20,518 nt of DNA from Clostridia bacterium (GTDB lineage: Bacteria; Bacillota; Clostridia; Christensenellales; CAG-917). Positions 1 through 6,615 of the stretch are shown piece by piece. The stretch is taken from contig CAAEDU010000017.1 in assembly GCA_900754695.1 (NCBI GenBank), positions 1 to 20,518 of the forward strand, given 5' to 3'. Position 1 is the stretch's first letter, and the number at the start of each line of letters is the position of its first letter. The notes under the pieces were generated by a model. The model was not told where the DNA came from and ran no database searches. It saw only the letters and a program-made list of their open reading frames with translations. The translations under genes were made by a program, and so were the position numbers.

Positions 1-476
1 ACAGCCGAAACTTGCCAATATGTATACTATTGCCTGCGTTCCGCCCGTGCAAAATCATCCGAAAATCTCTTGCTCTGAGGTGCGGGCAGTTCGGCATAGC
101 CGATTTTTGGCTGAGCAATTTTGGGGTCCCAGAGTGAAAATTTATGATTTTCAGTTGGGGTAAAAGTCGTCACAGCTAATAATTTGCATTAACATTGGAA
201 TGACGCGGTTCAGACGGAAATCGGCGGAGCCGAACCCGGTTCGTATTATTCCGCTTCGGCATGCCGCACACAAATAGCGTAGTGCAGATGCTGTTTCCGT
301 CGCCGGGTCTTACGCCCGATGCTTTTTTTATGTTTTGGTGGCGGCTGTTGCGTTCGGACGGCGTTTTTTGTGCCGTAGGGCGTTCCGGCGCGCGCCCTCG
401 TGACGCACTTGCGCGCGAGCGATCGCGGCAATATGGGGCGAAATTCAGCAAAGTGAACGGTTTAAGGCGAAATGTG
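1..476. other. Upstream intergenic region without a supported gene
   Basis: I see no credible gene here. The short open frames on both strands lack ribosome binding sites and recognisable domains. The first 180 bases are about 47% G+C by my count, clearly lower than the operon that follows, and they contain two small hairpins (91-103 and 135-153). The segment 180-470 is more G+C-rich and has several short inverted repeats, for example around 358-376, where ACGGC and GCCGT flank a T-rich loop. A gene to the left may end just before the window or within its first 80 bases; this cannot be decided from the sequence. Confidence 0.5.
91..108 (+). terminator. Possible small rho-independent terminator
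   Basis: TCGGC (91-95), a three-base loop and GCCGA (99-103) form a five-pair stem followed directly by five T (104-108). The stem is short, so termination would be weak. It would serve a gene lying left of the window. The shape is seen directly; the function is inference. Confidence 0.3.
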
Positions 477-503
477 TTGAAATTCGGGCTTGATATTTAT
501 AAT
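477..503 (+). promoter_or_regulatory. Candidate promoter P1 (TTGAAA / TATAAT, 15-bp spacer)
   Basis: TTGAAA at 477-482 and a perfect TATAAT at 498-503 are separated by 15 bp, which is short of the preferred 17. It overlaps the better-spaced P2 just downstream. It lies in the only clearly AT-rich stretch ahead of the operon. The start site would fall near 510. Confidence 0.4.
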
Positions 504-518
504 GTTTTATGTTAGAAT
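490..518 (+). promoter_or_regulatory. Main candidate operon promoter P2 (TTGATA / TAGAAT, 17-bp spacer)
   Basis: TTGATA at 490-495 and TAGAAT at 513-518 each match the sigma-70/sigma-A consensus at five of six positions, with the optimal 17-bp spacer. Transcription would start near 525, giving a leader of about 137 nt before the first gene at 662. The ATG at 524, which is in frame with the first gene, would lie at or before the transcript start, which supports 662 as the real start codon. Confidence 0.6.
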
Positions 519-545
519 CTTAAATGTCGAAATTTGTAATGTGTT

Positions 546-569
546 GGCATATGCCGCCCGGCGTATGCC
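546..569 (+). promoter_or_regulatory. Leader hairpin in the 5' untranslated region
   Basis: GGCATATGCC (546-555), loop GCCC, and GGCGTATGCC (560-569) form a ten-pair stem with a single G-U pair. It is the most stable structure in the early leader. I do not recognise a known riboswitch class. It could protect the mRNA 5' end or take part in leader folding. Confidence 0.4.
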
Positions 570-631
570 GCATTCGGGTCGCATCGACACCGCATTATGA
601 ACGAAGGCGCACGACGGGGAACGGTATCTCG

Positions 632-655
632 CCTTTCCGCGCGCGTGCGGAAGGG
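632..655 (+). promoter_or_regulatory. Hairpin sequestering the first ribosome binding site
   Basis: Bases 632-640 (CCTTTCCGC) can pair with 647-655 (GCGGAAGGG) across a six-base loop, nine pairs with one G-U. The 3' arm contains most of the Shine-Dalgarno sequence AAGGGGAG (651-658) of the ATPase gene starting at 662. Translation of the first gene would therefore need this hairpin to open. The pairing is seen directly; regulation by it is inference. Confidence 0.45.
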
Positions 656-661
656 GAGAAA

Positions 662-2776
662 ATGAACAGAAGATATTACGCGCTCGAGTTTTCGAGAGAA
701 TGGGTGCTTTCACGCCGCGGCGACGGAGACCTGCCCGTCGACGTTCTTGCGGATGTCCTCACCAAACTGAACGGTTTCGAAAAGGGGAGTTCCACTTTCA
801 CGGAGCTTCATTTCTCGCTGGACGCGGACGTCCCCCAAGAGGATGTCTTAAGGAGCGTCGAGGATCTTTTGCGCCTGCGCTACGGCGTGGAAAAGGACGA
901 CGTGGTGCTGGATTTCTTTGCGGGGAATGCCGTCGAACCCGACGACTCCATCTTCCCCGACGAGGCGGCGGACGCTTTCGAGGAACTCGAATATAAAGCC
1001 GAAAAGGAGAAAAAGGAGACCGCAGAGAAAAAGGGCGGCGCGAAGCGCGCGGAGAGCGGCGCCAAGCGCGGAGGGGGGAGCGGCAAGTCCGAGGAGAAAG
1101 TCATCCCCGCCGAGGAGATCGCCGTGAGGACGGTGCAGAGCAGCATCTCCAAGCTGGTGGGCGCAAAGGAGTTCAAGCAGCTTGCGGACGAGATCGCGAA
1201 GGTGGCGCCGTTGCTGTCTTCCGGCAATCTGCCCGAGGTCTTCCGCAGACGGAGTTATCTGTTCTCGATAGGCGACGGGGACGGGCTGAGCACTTATCTC
1301 GGGCTGTTCGCCTCTCTCATCACGGCGACGGGGCTGCGCCGCGTGGACGAGCGCGCCGTCACGGAGATCAAGGTGCCCTCGGGCGAGTTTTATAAGGACC
1401 CCGACGACGCTTTCGAGGAGGCGTTGAACGCCCTCGGCAGCTCTTATTCGGGCGGCAAAAAGAAGGCGAAGCTCGTCTGCGCGGACATCAGCGAGTGGAT
1501 GGACAACACCAATTCGGAGGCGTTCAAGAGGTTCCTCCGCCGCGTGGAGAACAGCCTTGACGACTGCGTGGTGGTCTTCCGCGTGCCGTTTGTGGACAAG
1601 GACGTCCTTGCCTCGCTCGCCCATTCGCTTAGCGACCTTCTGACCGTGCGCACGGTGACATTCCCGCCCCTCGGCAGGGAGGAGATCACCCTCTGCGCCA
1701 AGCAGGAGCTGGACGAATACGGCTTCACGATGGCGAGCCGCGGGTGGAAGCATTTCCACGAGCGCATCGCAGAAGAGAAGCGCGACGGCAAATTTTACGG
1801 GCTCAACACCGTGCACAAGGTGGTGGCGGAGCTCGTCTACTCAAAGCAGCTCCGCAATGCGGAGAAGGGGCAGACCTCGACGGTCATCTCGCCCGCCGAC
1901 GCCAAAGCCATCTGCGAGGAGGAAGCCCCCGGCAGCAAACTGCGCGGGGCGGAGGAGCTGGAAAAGCTGGTGGGCATGAGCTCAGTCAAGAGGCAGATCA
2001 ACGAGATCGTCGCGCAGATCGCGTTTGCGGAGAGACACGACGGGGCGAGACCGTGCGTGAACATGCGTTTCGTGGGCAATCCCGGCACGGGCAAGACCAC
2101 GGTGGCGCGCATCCTCGGCAAGATGCTGAAAGAGCAGGGCGTCCTCCGCATAGGCGACCTGCACGAGTGCTCGGGGAGGGACCTTTGCGGGAGATATGTC
2201 GGAGAGACGGCGCCCAAGACCGCGAGCATCTGCCGCGACGCATACGGTTCCGTGCTCTTCATCGACGAGGCTTATTCCCTCTTCCGCGGCGACGGCAACG
2301 ACCGCGACTACGGCAGAGAGGCTCTCGACACCCTCATCGCCGAGATGGAGAACCACCGCGACGATCTGGTGGTCATCATGGCGGGCTACACCGACGATAT
2401 GGAGACGCTCATGCAGGGCAACGCGGGGCTTAGGAGCCGCATGCCCTATTGCATCGAGTTCCCCAACTTCACGAGGGCGGAGCTTGCGGACATCTTCCGC
2501 AGCATGGCGCAGGGGCGCTTCAAGTGCGAGGAGGGGCTCTTCGACATGGTCGACGCCTATTTTGACGGGCTCGCGGACGAGACTCTCGCGTCCAAGGAGT
2601 TCAGCAACGCGAGGTTCGTGCGCAATCTCTTCGAGCGCACGTGGGCGAAGGCGGCGATGCGCTGCCAGCTCGGCGGCACGGCGGAGGTCACCCTCACCAA
2701 GGCGGACTTCGAAAGAGCGAGCGCGGAGAAGGACTTTGCGTTCAATATACCGAAACGACCCCGCATAGGGTTCTGA
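662..2776 (+). CDS. SpoVK/CbbX-type AAA+ ATPase with a degenerate first AAA module
   Basis: This 704-residue cytosolic protein ends in a canonical AAA+ module of the CbbX/SpoVK/EccA type: Walker A GNPGTGKT (472-479), Walker B VLFIDEAYSL with the acidic pair at 535-536, an MAGY sensor-1 region and LRSR arginines near 591-593. The middle part (about 165-400) has the outline of another AAA module, but its P-loop reads GDGDGLST (204-211), with Leu in place of the catalytic Lys, so it is probably inactive. Between the N-terminal domain (1-105) and this module lies a Lys/Glu/Gly-rich linker (about 110-146). I chose ATG 662 because AAGGGGAG lies just upstream and the in-frame ATG at 524 coincides with the predicted transcript start. 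Related ATPases remodel Rubisco or serve ESX secretion; the substrate here is unknown. It is the first gene of the operon, 12 bases ahead of the YbjN pair by its stop codon. Confidence 0.88.
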   Translation: MNRRYYALEFSREWVLSRRGDGDLPVDVLADVLTKLNGFEKGSSTFTELHFSLDADVPQEDVLRSVEDLLRLRYGVEKDDVVLDFFAGNAVEPDDSIFPDEAADAFEELEYKAEKEKKETAEKKGGAKRAESGAKRGGGSGKSEEKVIPAEEIAVRTVQSSISKLVGAKEFKQLADEIAKVAPLLSSGNLPEVFRRRSYLFSIGDGDGLSTYLGLFASLITATGLRRVDERAVTEIKVPSGEFYKDPDDAFEEALNALGSSYSGGKKKAKLVCADISEWMDNTNSEAFKRFLRRVENSLDDCVVVFRVPFVDKDVLASLAHSLSDLLTVRTVTFPPLGREEITLCAKQELDEYGFTMASRGWKHFHERIAEEKRDGKFYGLNTVHKVVAELVYSKQLRNAEKGQTSTVISPADAKAICEEEAPGSKLRGAEELEKLVGMSSVKRQINEIVAQIAFAERHDGARPCVNMRFVGNPGTGKTTVARILGKMLKEQGVLRIGDLHECSGRDLCGRYVGETAPKTASICRDAYGSVLFIDEAYSLFRGDGNDRDYGREALDTLIAEMENHRDDLVVIMAGYTDDMETLMQGNAGLRSRMPYCIEFPNFTRAELADIFRSMAQGRFKCEEGLFDMVDAYFDGLADETLASKEFSNARFVRNLFERTWAKAAMRCQLGGTAEVTLTKADFERASAEKDFAFNIPKRPRIGF

Positions 2777-2794
2777 TAAAGGAGAATTGTGAGT

Positions 2795-3277
2795 ATGGCT
2801 GATGAAAAAGCGACCAAAAACGCGCAGGCGGTCTACGCCGCGCTTTGCAGCGCACTCGACGAGGTCGAGTGGAAATACGACCGCAATGACGACGGTCTCG
2901 AGGTGACATGCGGCGCGCAGGGTTATGATCTGCCCATCCCTCTCCGCGTGAGCGTGGGCGCCGACAAGGAACTTATCAGCATCTATTCCGTGCTGCCTTT
3001 CGAGGTGCCGGAGAACAAGCGGCGCGAGATCGCGGTGGCGGTCAGCGCGGCGAACAGCGCCATCGTCGCGGGCTCATTCGACTTCAACTGCAAGAACGGG
3101 ATGTTGCTGTTCCGCTACAACAGCGTCTTCACGGACAGCATCATCGGCAAAGGGATGTTCAAGTATATCATCATGGTCACCTGCGCCACGGTGGATCAGT
3201 ACAACGACAGGTTCCTCGAGATCGTCAACAAAGATATGACCTTTGACGAGATCGTCGAGTTCGTCGAAAGGAGGTAA
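2795..3277 (+). CDS. YbjN-domain protein, first of a tandem pair
   Basis: A small protein of 160 residues whose whole length fits the YbjN fold (Pfam YbjN, a type III secretion chaperone-like alpha/beta fold): an N-terminal helix, a strand with LEVTC, the LPFEVPENKR turn, a helix with AAN, then SGSF-like AGSFDF and a LLFRY strand, ending in a helix with DQYNDRF. YbjN proteins are thought to act as chaperones or adaptors rather than enzymes. Start: AAAGGAG (2778-2784) serves either GTG 2789 or ATG 2795; I prefer 2795 because the N-terminus (MADEK) then aligns with that of the next gene (MEDNK). No signal peptide or membrane segment. It likely partners one of the flanking AAA+ proteins, by position only. 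Confidence 0.82.
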   Translation: MADEKATKNAQAVYAALCSALDEVEWKYDRNDDGLEVTCGAQGYDLPIPLRVSVGADKELISIYSVLPFEVPENKRREIAVAVSAANSAIVAGSFDFNCKNGMLLFRYNSVFTDSIIGKGMFKYIIMVTCATVDQYNDRFLEIVNKDMTFDEIVEFVERR

Positions 3278-3282
3278 GGACG

Positions 3283-3759
3283 ATGGAGGACAACAAACAG
3301 GTCATGGCTCAAAAGATGTTCGAGACGCTCTGCGCATTCATGGACGCATCCGCGCTCGTCTACGAAAAGGACGAAAAGGAGCTCGAAGTCACCGTCGGTT
3401 TCAGCGGCGACGACCTGCCCCTCAAATTCACGCTGAGCATAGACGCGGAGAGAGAGCTGTTCAAGATAGGCTCCCTGCTCCCGTTCACGTTCAGAGAGGA
3501 CAAGCGCGTCGAGGGCGCGTTGGTGACGAGCTTTGCCAACTATATCCTCGCCAACGGCTGCTTCGACTATTCCTACCAAAAGGGCGCGGTCTATTTCAGA
3601 CTGACCACGAGCTACCGCGACAGTCTCGTGAGCGGGAGGGCGCTCGGTCTGCTGCTCGCGATCGCGGGAGACATCGTGGAGAAATATAACGACAAGTTCC
3701 TGCTGGTGTCGCTCGGCGCGATGTCGGTGGACGATTTCTTCACCTGGGCGGAGAGCTGA
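3283..3759 (+). CDS. YbjN-domain protein, second of a tandem pair
   Basis: A 158-residue paralogue of the preceding gene with the same order of elements: an N-terminal helix, LEVTV strand, DLPLKF, LPFTFRED turn, a helix with ANYI, GCFDYSY, VYFRL and a C-terminal helix with EKYNDKF. The ribosome binding site AAAGGAGG (3267-3274) lies inside the last codons of the upstream gene, eight bases before the ATG, so the two are translationally close. The pair has diverged well in sequence, which suggests a heterodimer or two separate clients rather than recent duplication. No catalytic residues are evident; a chaperone or adaptor role is inferred from the family. Confidence 0.8.
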   Translation: MEDNKQVMAQKMFETLCAFMDASALVYEKDEKELEVTVGFSGDDLPLKFTLSIDAERELFKIGSLLPFTFREDKRVEGALVTSFANYILANGCFDYSYQKGAVYFRLTTSYRDSLVSGRALGLLLAIAGDIVEKYNDKFLLVSLGAMSVDDFFTWAES

Positions 3760-3768
3760 CCCTCCCTG

Positions 3769-3850
3769 CGGTCTCCCGCGGCACGCGGGATCGCCGCTCA
3801 TGACATCGGGCGGCACACGGAAACATCGGTCTCCCGCGGCACGCGCGGGA
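3769..3850 (+). repeat. Duplicated GC-rich hairpin between YbjN-2 and the ClpB-like gene
   Basis: The 19-base sequence CGGTCTCCCGCGGCACGCG occurs twice, at 3769-3787 and 3827-3845. Each copy folds into a hairpin: TCCCGC/GCGGGA at 3774-3790 and TCCCGCG/CGCGGGA at 3832-3850. The second ends only a few bases before the ribosome binding site of the gene at 3865. There is no T tract, so these are not classical terminators; a processing site, attenuator or translational control element is possible. It fills the largest gap inside the operon (3760-3864). Confidence 0.55.
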
Positions 3851-3864
3851 AATAGGAGAAAGAT

Positions 3865-6051
3865 ATGTACGACCTCAAATGGAAAAAGGACTTCGCGATG
3901 TATGTCGACACCTTCGACAACTTCATCTTCGAGGGCAACATCAACGACTTGCAGCCCTCCGAGACGGCGGAAGGGGGGTGGGAATATCTCCCCGTGAAAG
4001 ACGTCATCGCAAAGGAATACGGCGGCGAGTATTGCGTCATGTTCTACGACCACACCAAGCTGGGCGGCAAGACGCTCCCCGACGCGCCCGCCAAGGGAAG
4101 ACCGGGTGTTGCTCCGCCCGCAGATCCCCCGAAGGAGCCCGATGAGGGATGGTTCAACTCCTTCACGGTCGCGGAGCCGTCCCGCACGGTGTACTCCGCG
4201 GGCAGGGCGGTGCCCGCTCCCGGGATAAAGCTCTTTTTGGAATACTACAAAAGGGAATATCTTCAAGACATCGAGGAGTCCAACACGCAGAGCCTGCGCG
4301 CGGACATCACCAAGGATATGCGCAGGATCTTCGACGCGATGAGCGAGTTCTCCGAGCGCGCGGGGCAGCCCGAGTTTGCGGGAGCGAAGCCTTTCATGTT
4401 CGTGCTCCCCGACGTCTCGCGCTATATGACCTTTCCCGGTGAACCCGACGACAAGGAGAGCGCGCAGCTCATGATCCTCTTCAACGCGATGCAGATCGTG
4501 GACACTCCCTGCAAGCTCCTCCTCTTTGTGGACAAACTCAACGATCTTCCCGCGTGGTTCGAGTCGGAGAGCAACAACTCTGCGGTGAAGAAGATATATC
4601 TCCCCACCCCGGAGCGCGACATCCGCGAGGATTTCTGCCGCTGCGAGCTGCTTTCGAGCATGCAGGACGCCGGCGTGGACGAGCGCGCTCTTGCGGGCAA
4701 ACTCGGGAAGTTCGCGGCATACACGGAGGGATTCTCCCTGCGCCGTCTGCTCCAGCTCAAGGATTTCATCCTGAACGACGAGAAGCACCGCACTCCGCGC
4801 GAGCCCTCTCTGCTCAGGCTCTCCAACATCGACAAGGCGGTGTTGAAGTTCACGAGCGGCATGAACACCGACCCGTGGAGGGATCCCGCTCTCGCGAGAA
4901 ATATCGACGACCTGCCGAGGAGGATCTCGGAGGACATCATGGGTCAGAGCCCGGCGGCGTACGCCATCACGGCGGCGCTCAAAGCCGCGGCGGCGGGAGT
5001 CGGCTCCAGCAAGAAGAACGACAGGCGCCCCAAGGCGGTGTTCGTCTTCGCGGGTCCCACGGGCGTGGGCAAGACGGAGATGACCAAGATCGTCGCCGAG
5101 AGCATCTTCGGCAACAGCGACAGCATGATCCGCTTTGACATGAGCGAGTTCGGGCAGGAGCACGCGGACGCGCGTCTGTTCGGTGCGCCTCCCGGATATG
5201 TGGGCTACGAGGCGGGCGGCGAGCTCACCCGCGCAGTCAAACAGCGTCCCTTCTCCATCATCCTCTTTGACGAGATAGAGAAGGCGTCCTCCAAGATCTG
5301 GGACAAATTCCTGCAGATCCTCGGCGACGGCAGGCTGACGGACAGCAAGGGCGAGACGGTCTCCTTCACGCAGTCCATCATCGCATTCACCACCAACCTC
5401 GGCATCAAGGGCGCGGGGGAGGTGCGGGGACCCTTCCTCACCGCTCCGAGCGCCGATATCGCGGCGAAACTCGCGGCTCTTCCCGCAGACGACGTCAAGG
5501 GGAGAAGACGCCTTGCGGACGAGCAGTTCGCCCTCGACGTCGAACGGATGGGCTCCACGACCCTCACCGCAAAGCTGATGGAGATGCCCATCTTCACGGC
5601 GCATCACGATGAGCTCGGTTACAACACGGTGGTTGACGCTTTCAACGCCTTCGTCAACGTGTGCGTGCGCAAACGCATCGAGAACTACTTCAACGCCATA
5701 GGCAGAAGGGAAGTGCTGGGGCGCATCGGCGACGACAACATCCTGGTGTTCAACTTCATCTCCGCCTACCACGCTACGATGATCGCGGAGAAGACGCTGG
5801 ACAGGTATATTGAGAAGATCTCGGAGGACCGCAACGGCGAGCTCGAGATCACATGCACTCCCGCCGTGCGCGCGTTCATCCGCAGCGGCGCGGGCGACCC
5901 CGAAGTCATTGATTTCGGCGGCAGAGGCATCGTCAACTATGTGGAAAAGACGTTCGGCGCGATCATGGGCGACTTCCTCTTCGCGCATCCCGACGCGAGG
6001 AGAGCGCTCATCGACGTCAGGGACGACAAGCTGACCGTGGTGGCGCAATGA
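3865..6051 (+). CDS. ClpB/ClpA-type AAA+ ATPase with a degenerate first AAA module
   Basis: A 728-residue protein. Its second half is a Clp-type D2 module: Walker A GPTGVGKT (397-404), pore loop GYVG within GAPPGYVGYEAGGELT, Walker B ILFDEIEKA with the acidic pair at 469-470, sensor-1 TTN at 509-511, and a sensor-2-like GGRG in the C-terminal lid. An insertion of about 60-80 residues separates sensor 1 from the NR-like arginine region. The first half has AAA-like elements (VMFYDH near 55, FMFVLPD, LLLFVDK, a GFS-LRRLL lid) but no Walker A, so D1 is probably dead. There is no Clp N-domain, coiled M-domain or ClpP-binding loop that I can see. It likely unfolds or remodels a partner. Start ATG 3865 has TAGGAG upstream. 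It overlaps the next gene by four bases (ATGA). Confidence 0.87.
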   Translation: MYDLKWKKDFAMYVDTFDNFIFEGNINDLQPSETAEGGWEYLPVKDVIAKEYGGEYCVMFYDHTKLGGKTLPDAPAKGRPGVAPPADPPKEPDEGWFNSFTVAEPSRTVYSAGRAVPAPGIKLFLEYYKREYLQDIEESNTQSLRADITKDMRRIFDAMSEFSERAGQPEFAGAKPFMFVLPDVSRYMTFPGEPDDKESAQLMILFNAMQIVDTPCKLLLFVDKLNDLPAWFESESNNSAVKKIYLPTPERDIREDFCRCELLSSMQDAGVDERALAGKLGKFAAYTEGFSLRRLLQLKDFILNDEKHRTPREPSLLRLSNIDKAVLKFTSGMNTDPWRDPALARNIDDLPRRISEDIMGQSPAAYAITAALKAAAAGVGSSKKNDRRPKAVFVFAGPTGVGKTEMTKIVAESIFGNSDSMIRFDMSEFGQEHADARLFGAPPGYVGYEAGGELTRAVKQRPFSIILFDEIEKASSKIWDKFLQILGDGRLTDSKGETVSFTQSIIAFTTNLGIKGAGEVRGPFLTAPSADIAAKLAALPADDVKGRRRLADEQFALDVERMGSTTLTAKLMEMPIFTAHHDELGYNTVVDAFNAFVNVCVRKRIENYFNAIGRREVLGRIGDDNILVFNFISAYHATMIAEKTLDRYIEKISEDRNGELEITCTPAVRAFIRSGAGDPEVIDFGGRGIVNYVEKTFGAIMGDFLFAHPDARRALIDVRDDKLTVVAQ

Positions 6052-6614
6052 GGTTGGGCGAAGACGACAAAAAAATGTTCGAGTTCGCAAGGCTCGTCGA
6101 AGGGGTGTCCCCGAGGAGCGGCTGGGATGTCATGCGGGTCTATCTTTCGGAGAGACTGAAGTATGTCCGCATGCTGTTTCAAGATGCGGCGCTCGGCGAC
6201 GCTTCTCTCGGCGACCTCGCGCACATCGCGGGCTGCGAGAACGTTTGCGAAAGGATATTCTCCGACCTTGAGAACTTCCTCCGCAAGCCCTATTGTCTCG
6301 AGCTCGAGGACGAGTGGCCGCACATCTCCGCGGACGACGATGTCAAGGCGCTCGTTGACACTCTCTTCGGGCGCCTGAAAGAGTTCCAAAACGTGCGCTT
6401 CGCGGGGGATTGGGCGGAGACGCTCGCCAAACTCACGGAGATCAGGAGCAAACTGCGTGAAGCCATCGGGCATCTCAAAGGACGCGCCGGGGAATATGTG
6501 CTCTTGACGAACGCCTCCGCGGAGAATTTCTTCCGCCGCGAGGTCTTGCTGGACCGTATCGAGTCGGGCAGACCATTCCTCTTCTCCTCTTCGAGCATGA
6601 TTGAGGGGGTGTGA
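6048..6614 (+). CDS. Small helical protein of unknown function
   Basis: I do not recognise this 188-residue protein. It is mostly predicted alpha-helical and acidic, rich in Leu, Glu, Asp and Arg, with no signal peptide, membrane segment, Cys motif or P-loop. The start ATG overlaps the stop of the ClpB-like gene (ATGA at 6048-6051), so it is probably made in proportion to that ATPase by translational coupling. Its 3' end carries the ribosome binding site (GAGGGGGTG, about 6604-6612) of the zinc-ribbon gene. An adaptor or subunit for the ATPase is plausible from position only. Confidence 0.75.
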   Translation: MRLGEDDKKMFEFARLVEGVSPRSGWDVMRVYLSERLKYVRMLFQDAALGDASLGDLAHIAGCENVCERIFSDLENFLRKPYCLELEDEWPHISADDDVKALVDTLFGRLKEFQNVRFAGDWAETLAKLTEIRSKLREAIGHLKGRAGEYVLLTNASAENFFRREVLLDRIESGRPFLFSSSSMIEGV

Positions 6615-6615
6615 A

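Noticed and set aside
1..78. A possible end of an upstream gene (open frame ending TGA at 76-78)
   Set aside because: Only 25 codons with no recognisable protein sequence, and other frames are also open there, so it could be chance.
261..515. An 84-codon plus-strand frame in the upstream region
   Set aside because: No ribosome binding site or recognisable domain, and it runs through the promoter at 477-518.
524..661. An upstream ATG (524) extending the first ATPase by 46 residues
   Set aside because: It lies at the predicted transcript start of the promoter at 490-518, has no binding site, and the extension reads like translated leader; ATG 662 has AAGGGGAG.
3196..6090. A 964-codon open frame on the minus strand
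   Set aside because: It runs antisense to the ClpB-like gene and exists because G/C-rich third positions remove stops on the other strand. The plus-strand gene has clear domains and a binding site, while this frame has neither.
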